DNA of 64,000 bases from Pseudobutyrivibrio ruminis. Its GTDB lineage: Bacteria; Bacillota; Clostridia; Lachnospirales; Lachnospiraceae. Shown here in pieces: positions 17,043 to 26,800 of this stretch; the stretch's first letter is position 1; each line of letters starts with the position of its first letter. The translations under genes and the position numbers were made by a program. The stretch spans positions 1 to 64,000 of the forward strand of contig SVER01000003.1 in the NCBI GenBank assembly GCA_015057315.1, in the 5' to 3' direction. The notes beneath the pieces were generated by a model, which saw nothing but the letters and a program-made list of their open reading frames with translations, was not told the origin of the DNA and did not search any database.

Positions 17043-17654
17043 ATGATGGATGAATATTACCGTTATGAGTACGAAGATAACGGCCAGTACTGTTATCCAC
17101 ACACTCATATCCTAAAGAACAAATTGGATATTCGCGATAAGGATGAGCTCTTTAAGGTAGAACAGGAGCTTAGTTCAGCGCGGTATTTTGAAATCGTCAA
17201 GCGTCCTATACCTGGCGATTTTTCTTTAAAGCATTTGCAGGCTATTCATAAGTATCTGTTCCAGGATATCTATGAGTGGGCTGGGGAGATTCGCACAGTT
17301 GATATTTCAAAGGGCACCATTTTCTGCCTGACACAATTCATTGAAATCGAATTTAATAAGGTGCAGGAGTGGATAATCCAGAACAATTATCTATTGGATG
17401 TGGATGACAAGGTAGTTATGTCTAAAAGACTGGCATACCTGATTGGTGAGATTAACATGATTCACCCATTCAGAGAGGGCAATGGCAGGGCTCAGAGGGT
17501 GTTCATTGAATACATCTGCAAGAACAGTAAGCATTTCGATATTGATTTTTCAAAGACTACTAAGAATGATATGATACTTGCCAGCAAGGAAAGCTCTGTG
17601 TTGAATTATGCCCCATTCGAAGAGCTGTTGTTCAAGTGTTTAGTAGATATCTAG
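17043..17654 (+). CDS. fic: Fic-family protein (probable AMP-transferring toxin)
   Basis: This 203-residue protein has a complete Fic core. The active-site loop HPFREGNGRAQR is at 141-152: H141 is the catalytic base, E145 coordinates metal and the GNGR part holds the ATP phosphates. GEIRTVDISKG (81-91) forms the flap that positions the target. Such proteins transfer AMP to a hydroxyl side chain of a target protein; in VbhT/FicT-type modules the targets are gyrase and topoisomerase IV, but the target here is unknown. There is no C-terminal secretion domain, so it should act inside the producing cell. No clear ribosome site precedes the ATG; translation is probably coupled to the antitoxin. Confidence 0.9.
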   Translation: MMDEYYRYEYEDNGQYCYPHTHILKNKLDIRDKDELFKVEQELSSARYFEIVKRPIPGDFSLKHLQAIHKYLFQDIYEWAGEIRTVDISKGTIFCLTQFIEIEFNKVQEWIIQNNYLLDVDDKVVMSKRLAYLIGEINMIHPFREGNGRAQRVFIEYICKNSKHFDIDFSKTTKNDMILASKESSVLNYAPFEELLFKCLVDI

Positions 17655-17855
17655 AGTTAAATTCTTAATATATATTTCATAGAAAATTCATATTTATAAC
17701 GCGAGTTGTCTATAAACTTAATAATGAGATTTTCCGATATGGAAATTGTAGTGGAATGTCCATGTCTATTTTTTGTATGCAAAATTAGGGCAAACACTGC
17801 AAAACACTTATTAGAAAAGATGTTAGAAATGGGTAACGCAAAGGGGAATTGGCCT

Positions 17856-20800
17856 ATGAACAACAGATTAGATTTCTTCAAAAGATTGACAGCATTTTTG
17901 CTGGCCATGTTGCTTGTGACAACAATGATGGGAGATGATTTCTTCTCATTGGCAACAAGCGATGAAATAATTACGGAGGAAAGTGTAAAAACGGGTGACA
18001 GTAGTTCGGCACCTGAAGCTGCGCCTGCGCCTGAAGCAGTGGATATACCACAGGAGCCTGCACCATCAGAGCAGCCGGCACCATCAGAGCCAGGACAGGT
18101 AGTGGAACCAACTACGGCTGACCCAGAGATACCGGTAGAGCCACAGCCTACAGTAGATGAAAATGGAAATCCTATAGTAGTTCCAACTGAAGAACAGCCA
18201 AAATCAGAGACTCCATCAGAGCCAAAGGAGTCTATTGATGATGCAGAAGTTACCCCTAACCCTGAAAATATAGATAAACCAGAAACTGATAAGACTAATG
18301 AAGAAGATATAGAAGATCCTGATGCGAAAGATAAGGAAGAGGGAATCGATGATGAAGAAGCAGAGGATGAAGAGGAATTAGTTAAAGAAGAGGAAGAAGA
18401 GTGTGAGCACGAATGGAAATATGTTTCTAATGGAAATGGTACTCATTTTAGAAAGTGCTCTAAGTGCGACGAGGAAGGAGAGCAGGAGGACTGCGATTAC
18501 GATGAAAACGGAGTATGCCTCAAGTGTGGTTACGAAGATAATTCGCTAGTATTCCAGACCTTCTCTAAGGAAATCCTTGGAACAACAATAACAGTGGAAG
18601 GCTATATGCCTAGAAATGCTGACGTAACAATCTACTATGTTGGTAAGAAGGCAATAGAAAATATAGTTAATGAGAATCTGGATGAAGGTATATTCAAGGC
18701 ATATGCAGCATACGATATTACCATTTATGACCGTAATGGAAACAAGTATCAACCAGACTATGATAATAACGCTGTAAAGGTTACATTCGAATCAGTACAC
18801 AAGCTAGATGAGGTCCCAGACGAGGAAGTAACAGTATTCAGAATTGAAGATGATAACTCAGTAACTGAGATTGAAGCTGATGCAGCAGGCGAAGATGTAA
18901 GCTTTGATGCTGAGCATTTTAGTACTTATGTAACTGGTACAGTAGATACTAATGATTGGGTAGAAATTAATGATATTAATCAAGTTGCATTTATAGGAAC
19001 AGCTGATACGGGTTATGCATACACAAGAGTAGCTTATGCAGGTTTTGATTTCTACGCAGATGCAATTGGTGATTATATTTTTACTGCTAAATCATATAAG
19101 AACTTAACATCGTCAGATAATCCAACATCTGGAGACCTGGCATCTGAATCAAGTGGAACATATAAAGTTACAGTAGCATCTGTGGGATGGCAGACTGTAA
19201 AGATTCCGTTAGTAGAAAAGAGCGTAGGAAACGGTTATGTGTCCAGAGGATATAGCTATTCAGTTGTTGTAGCATTTGAATCATCACCAAGTAACCATGT
19301 ATATTTCAAATTTAATAATGGAAGTGGCTCTTCAACTTATATCAGTAAGGGTGATACTTGGAAGGCTGAGGCAGAGCACAATGGTATTTTCGTGGTAACA
19401 ACAAGTACCACAAATCCAAGCGATTATACACTTGAAGTAACAAATACACCAAGCGATTCTTATACTATAGCGTCAGTAAAATCAGAAAAAGATAAATTAG
19501 CATCAGAAAAGACTGTAGTTTATGCAGTGGGAGAAACTGATACATTAACAGCTGTTCTTAGTGAGGCAACTGCAGAAAGAACAATAACCTGGAGTTTAGA
19601 AGGTGCTAATACGGATATTGTAACACTTGCAGCAGTATCAAATAATCCGATGGCAACAAAGATTACAGCTGAAAAAGCTGGAAGTGTTACGCTGAAAGCA
19701 ACATATAATGACAAGCCTTTTGAAATAACAGTAAATGTTGTTGATTTAAAAATAGGTGGAGATAGTAGTAAAGAGGGTGTAGCAAGTCATACAGAAAGCT
19801 ACACAGGAAAAAATATAGTGCCTGTGGTAGCTGTAAATACAACAACAGCTGGTGGTGCTAGGCCTTCATACTATTATGTAACTGATACAACAGTAACATC
19901 TGCTCCAAATGGAACAGATCTGATTAGTGTGTCATCCCTTAGTCATCCATATTCGATAATTAGATGTGATTCTGCAACTAATACCAATGTGGGAACAGCG
20001 AATGTAAATATTAAATACTATTACAATGCAAGTAAGACATATTTATACGATAGAATATTCAATATACAGGCTCTTGATATAACAGGTACTACAGCATTTG
20101 ACAACGCAGAGTTTGTAATAGAAAACGGTGTGGTAGCAGATGTTACCAAGATAAACACAAACAATGTGCTTACAGCTACACCTGTATTTAAGAATGGTGA
20201 TATTAAGGTATCGATTGAGAATACTGTATTTAATAGCAGTGGAATACAATATACATATAGAGTTGCTGGACAGGGAAACTTTACAGGTACAGTGGATGTT
20301 GTAAAGGAGATAAGTGGAAGTTCAATTGATCAGGTAGCTAAGGTTGTGATAAATCCAGATTCACAATTAGCTAAATATTATGAATACACAGGGGAAGCAT
20401 ATAATTTGGATGAGCACCTAGAAGCAAACGGAGATTGGAGCGATTTAATCTTCTACGATATGCAAAATAATCAATTGCCAGCAGGTGCTATAAATAAAAA
20501 TAATGCAAAGGCTGTAATCAATACAGTGGACACCAATGTTGGTGATTCTATAAATGCCGGAGAAAAAGAGATTGTAGTTACACTTAACAGTGGTTATACA
20601 GGAAGTCTTAAAACATCATCATTTAGAATTTATCCTAGGTCTTTAAGTGATGCGAAGGTGACCTGGGTAAATGGTACAGGCAAATTCCAATACACAGGAG
20701 AACCTATAGAGCCAAAGGAATGTAGCAAGGATTCAACTACAGACGGAGATTTCTATGTTACATTAAACAGCACAGGTGATGCTGGGCATGATATAAGAAT

Positions 20801-23800
20801 CGATAATACAAATAATCAAGAGTATGAGGTAACTTATCGCCCTGAAGCAAATCATACGAAAACAACAGATTCACCATCCCTTGTTCTTAGAGCAAAGGGA
20901 AAGAACTTTGAAAGTGGATCATCATTAGTACAGGGATATACGATAGAGCCAAGCTTTGCCTTAAATATGACCATCAGAATTATAGATGGTGGAGTATATA
21001 ATGGTACATATAGTAGCAGAGATGAAAATGGCTATTATAAAACTGAATATAATAAGCTATATGATAAAACAGCAAGTAAACCAACAATCAGAGTTCTTGT
21101 TGATGGAAATACATTAGCTGAAAAAAATTATACTATCGGGGTATATGATGATGCTAATGGTACAGTGGAATTATCACCATCCATTGGAACTAAGTATATT
21201 AGAGTAACTGCAAAGGCAGATGGAGACTATCCTAATGGCGGAACAGTTATAGCAACATATACTGTAGTGCCAAGGCCTATTAATAATGCCCTTATAAGTG
21301 TTGATGATAAAACAGGTACGGAAGCTAGAAAAAAGACATTTAATGGTACTGAGCAAAATCTTGTACCTGCATCAAATGCCGCAGAAACAGACTATGATAT
21401 TAAGGTTACTTACGGTGAAGATTATCTGCAGTATGGAACAGATTATGATATTGAATACACTGGTGATAGAGTAAATGCGGGAACTGTAGCCTATAAAATT
21501 GTTGGAAAGAACAGTTATACCGGATCAATACCATCAAAAACCTTTACTATATATCCTGCAGAACTTGGTAAGACAGCAACAGGAACAGTAGAGCCAGATG
21601 CTTATACATATAATGGTAAGCCAAAATATCCAACAATAAATGTAAGGACAACAAGTGGTACATTTACAGAACAGTATATTTATACTGAGTCTACACTGGA
21701 AAGTGCAAACTTTAGTGTAAGCTATAGTAATAATATACAGCCTACAAAGGAAGGTAACCCAGCTACTGTAACAATTACAGGAAAGAATAATCTGACAGGT
21801 AGCCAAATAGTAGAATTTACAATTACAAACAGTACTGATGAATATCAGATTTCTATTAACGGAAAAACGGTTGTTCCTATAACAATTGAAAATCCAACAC
21901 AAGGATATAGATACTATAAATGCGATTTAAATGCAACATATAATGGAACTAACAATTATGGTTCACCTATAGTAATTAATTCAGTAACAGGTGAGGTGCT
22001 TAACAAAAATGGTAGAAAAACCGATTATGGATACAGTTATCGTAATACAGATATTGTAGATGCTACAGGTACGTGTTCTACATCAACATGGCCACATTTA
22101 GAAATAACAGGTATTAATGCTTATGATGGAAATAATGCTATAGTATTTTTCAATATTTTACCTGTAGATATTAATGATACTTCAATAACATACAAGAGTG
22201 ATTTGGATTTTGACGCCAATAATGTAGTAACACCAGCTTTCACAATTAAGTATGGTAACAAAGACCTTGTACTAAATCAGGATTATGAAGTGACATGCTA
22301 TGATGATAAGGCTCATACTGTGCCTGCTACTAAGAATGCTGGAGTTAAGTATGCCGTAATAGAAGGTATTGGTAAATACTCTGGAGAAGTAGAAAAGGAA
22401 TATACAGTAGGAACAAAGGTTAGTGAAGTATTGGTATCAATTCAAAGTGGTACCTATAATAACCCTGGAAACTTGGAGAATTTAACAGGTGACATCTGGC
22501 CAGATAAGCAAAGTCTAAGCCAGAAGGGTAATGCTTTAGACAATCCATTGAATATTCCTTATAGAGGTAATCATGCTCCAACTATTACATTATATTCAAA
22601 GGATGGTACGGAAAGTTTGGCTGGATCATACACTATAAGTGGGCCTGAAAGTACCTTAGGTCTTACTGGGGATTCATTGTATGATTCAAGAAAGCCAGGA
22701 GAAAAAGGAGACGATTATAATATTCTTAAGTATTCTGTAGAGGTGAATGGTTCAAAAGGATACTATGGCGAGACAGATGAAAATGGGAAAATTAAGCCTC
22801 TTAATATCTTCGTCAGAATAATGCCACAAAGTATTAGACCTACAGAAGCCAGAATGAGTGAGACAGGTGATAGTTCACCTTCTATCGAATACAATGGTGG
22901 ACAAACTGAATACAATAAGGAATATAAATTTAGATTTGGTAAAGAGAATGATTTATATACATTAGCGGAGAATAAAGATTTAGTTGGCTATCCAATAAAG
23001 ATTGGGGAGGAAGTTGGCGCAAATCAAAAGAAATATGTAGAAGGTGTAGGAAACTTTACAGATACAATAGAATATACAATCAATGTTAATAAGGGTTATG
23101 TAATTGTATCTGGAAAGAAGGATGCAGCAACTGCCGATACTGATGCTATATCTATTAACTCTAGGGACACACAAACACTTGATTTAGGAGCATTGTACAC
23201 ATACAAGGAGAACGTGGCACAGCTTCCTGTTATTAAGTTGACAGCAACAAATGGAACTAAAGTGTTAGAGCTTGGAACGGATTATGATATAACTAGCTAT
23301 CCAAGTGTAGACGAGCAAATGGGTAAGGATAATCTTGACAAGGATCTTACCATGACAATACAGATTAAGGGGGATAAGTATCAACCGCAGACAATAAATA
23401 TTAAGTACAGGATTGCAAGTAATAATATTTCTAAGTTCTATGGAACTTTAAGTGATATTGAATATACTGCTGAGAAAATTACCTTTAATAGAATTAAAGC
23501 GGCATCGTTGAAACTTGCTACAACAAAGGGCGGAGAAGAGCTTGTATATGGAAGAGATTATGAACTGGTAGAATCCTATGAAGAAACTCAAACTGAAGTC
23601 TTTAAAAATCAGTTTGGAGAGACAACATTTGACACAGCTATATGGTCAGATTCTAATCCTTCGTACCAGAATAACTACATCTTTGTAAAAGGTAAGGGTA
23701 TTTACAGTGGATATTGCAAGATTCCGTTTAATATTGTGCTGAATTTAGGTCATGACTGGGCAAAGGTAACTATCGCACAAGATAGATATGAATTAGACAG

Positions 23801-26800
23801 TCAGGGAAATCCATCTCCAGAAGTTAAGCCTATTATAAGATATAGAAAAATAGGAGATTCTGCTGGTACATGGGAAGGAATTCTTGACGCCCCTACAATT
23901 ACTGAAAAGGCACCAGATGGTGTGAATGATATAGTAAAGACGCTTACCAACTATACTGTAACCCGTGATAGAGAGGGCAAACCGGGCCCTGATGGAAGCA
24001 TAACTGTCGAAGGAAAGTATAACTGTGTAGGTAAAGCCACAAATGTAAAAGCGGACACAGGCAAAGTTGTTTGCTTCTTAATCAGTCTTTCTAACTATGC
24101 AGATTTGAAGATAGCTGGAAATGGAGTATATACATTTACAGGAAATGCAGTTGTTCCATCTATAAGAGGACTTAGTGACATAGGAGCTAACCCTGCCCCT
24201 ATCACAATAGATCCAGATCAGACCATACATCGTCATGAAGAAGGAGATGATGTGGACTATGTTCTCTACTATGAAAACACTGAAGGTAAAGTGACGGATA
24301 CAGCTATTGCAGCTGGAAAGTGGAAAGCTCATATTGAGGCTACATCTAATAGTAGATACTTTATGAGAAGCGGAACAGGTGATGAAGGAAAGACTCTTGA
24401 TTTCTACATAAAGTATGACTTGGATAATGCTATTATCACCTTCAAAGATGCATCTACAGGTGAAGATAACATACCACAGGTAGGTTATACAGGAAGTCCA
24501 TATAGTTTTGTAAACAATGTGATTGTTACTGACCAGGATGGAACAACAGCTATATATCCTAAGGGAGCAAATCCTTTAGTTGAGATTTCACCAACAGAAA
24601 AGACTGATATGGGTAACTATACTGTTACTGTAACTCCGAGTGCATTTGGAGCAGATTATTGTTATGGTACAGGTGAAGGAAAGTTGCGCATATCTGGAAT
24701 CAGTATTGATGATGCAGCAGTTACATTGGAAAAAGACAGCTTTGAATACACAGGCAAGGCAATAACTCCAAAGACTACAGTAAAGATTCAAAATGGCGCT
24801 ATAACATTAAAGGAAAATACCGACTACAAGGTATCATACAAAAATAATATAAATGCAGGTACAGCAACAGTTACTGTAGAAGGTATAAACAACTACTCAG
24901 GTAAGAAAGAGGTTACATTTACAATTGAAAAGAAATCTCTGAAGGATTGTACTATATCATTTGGTGATGCATATTACATTGGCACAGCAAGTGGTTTAGT
25001 TGTAGAGCCTACTGTAACTATTAAAAATGGTACTACTGAACTTAGAGAAGGTACAGATTATACTATAGTTGAATATACTAATAATAGCTCTATAGCAACC
25101 GCTGTAACTATGGGTAATGATGACCCTAGAACCTGGAATAAGGATAATATGCCTAAAGTAAAGATAGCTGCAGTAAATAAGGGCAACTACAAGGGTGAAG
25201 GCAACGAAAATGCTATAACAGTCGACTTTACAATTGAACGCTTGAACCTAGAAACAAATAGCGATGTAAAGATAGCAGATACATTGGTAGAACATACTGA
25301 TGTGGATGCAAACAAATTAGCAGCAGAGTTCACTGGAAATAAGATAGATGAGTATAGTGTACTTAAGCTATCTGTTGTTCATAATGGTGTAGAAACTCCA
25401 CTTGTAGGTAAAGCTGATGGCACCAAGGATTATACTGTAGATATATTAGATTCTCCAGATGGTTCTAAAGAGCTGAAAGCTATGGGTGATTACAAGCTTG
25501 TAGTAACAGGTGTGAAGAATTGCGATGGCGCTAAGATTGTTGATTTTACAATTAAAGCTCGTTCATTACCAAACAATTATCACTATTATTACACTAATTC
25601 TCATTCACAGACTGGAAAGCCTGGTTTTGAAGGTGAATGGAGAGCATTAAAGGAATCTGATTTCGCTACAGCAGCAGATTATAAGCCTGGATTTATAACA
25701 ACAGGTGGTTTGACAAGCACTGATAAGCTGGAAATCCGTGTCTATGATTGCACTACTGTTAAGGAGGGTGAAGATAATATTCCTGTGGTAACAATTATAG
25801 ATCGAGGAATAAAGGATCCTGTTGATTCAAATAAGAATTATTACGATCTTACAGAGAATGATTTTACATTATCAGTTAAGAATGCCCAGACAGCAGGAAC
25901 AGCTGAATGGAGTAATGTGGTTACTGAGGATAAGCATGCTAAGGTTGCATCAACTTCTCCAGCAGTAACAATCACTGGCCAGGGCAATTATACTGGTGAA
26001 ATCACATTGCCATTTAACATTGGTAAAAATATTAACAACCAGGAATTAACAATCAGATACAAAGTGACTGATAGCACAGGTGTTATCCATACCTATGATT
26101 ATCTGGATGCCTATAGTACATACGAATCAACAGGTGCAGGCTGGTCTTATAACTACAATGGCCGTGAACAGAAGCCTACGCCAGAGGTATTCTCTAAGGA
26201 CAATAAGAGGTTATCAAGCACTAAGGACTATAGCGTATCATTTACAGATGCATTAGGAAATGAGGATTCTTCAATAAATGCCGGATATAAATATGTAGTT
26301 ATAACAGGTAAAGGTGACTATTGTGGAACTATGATTCAACGATATAGAATCCTTAGAAAACAGATTAAGGCACAGCCTGTTATTGAAAATCCAAAGACCC
26401 TAGCTAATAACGGTGAATATTTCACGACTGAAAAAGATCCAGTAGCTAAAAATAAAAAGGAGGATGGCACTTTTGAAGATAAGACCATACTTAGCTTTAA
26501 GGTTTCTGGATTAACACGACTAAATGAGGAAACTGCAAAGAAATATCTAAAGGCACATAATTTAACTGAGGAACAAGCTGTTGAGTATGTTGATTACTAC
26601 TACGGAGTATATAGTGGTTCTCCTATACGACCAACTATAGCAGTATATGACAACACTCTTGGTAGCGGTAATGGAATATCTCAGATTAGCAGTGGCGAAA
26701 ATGGTGATTTAGATATCAGTTATGAAAACGATAATACAAAGACAATATTTAATGACGATGGAACCATTGTAACATGTGGTACAGCTACAGTTAGATTTAG

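Noticed and set aside
17706-17855. A 50-residue N-terminal extension of the giant protein
   Set aside because: It would bury the signal peptide inside the protein; the ribosome site and the basic-hydrophobic signal both point to 17856.
21534-21902. Minus-strand open frames opposite the giant gene (also at 20043, 24078 and others)
   Set aside because: They have low-complexity Cys/Ile/Tyr-rich translations, no ribosome sites and no family marks; they are by-products of the repeat gene's composition.
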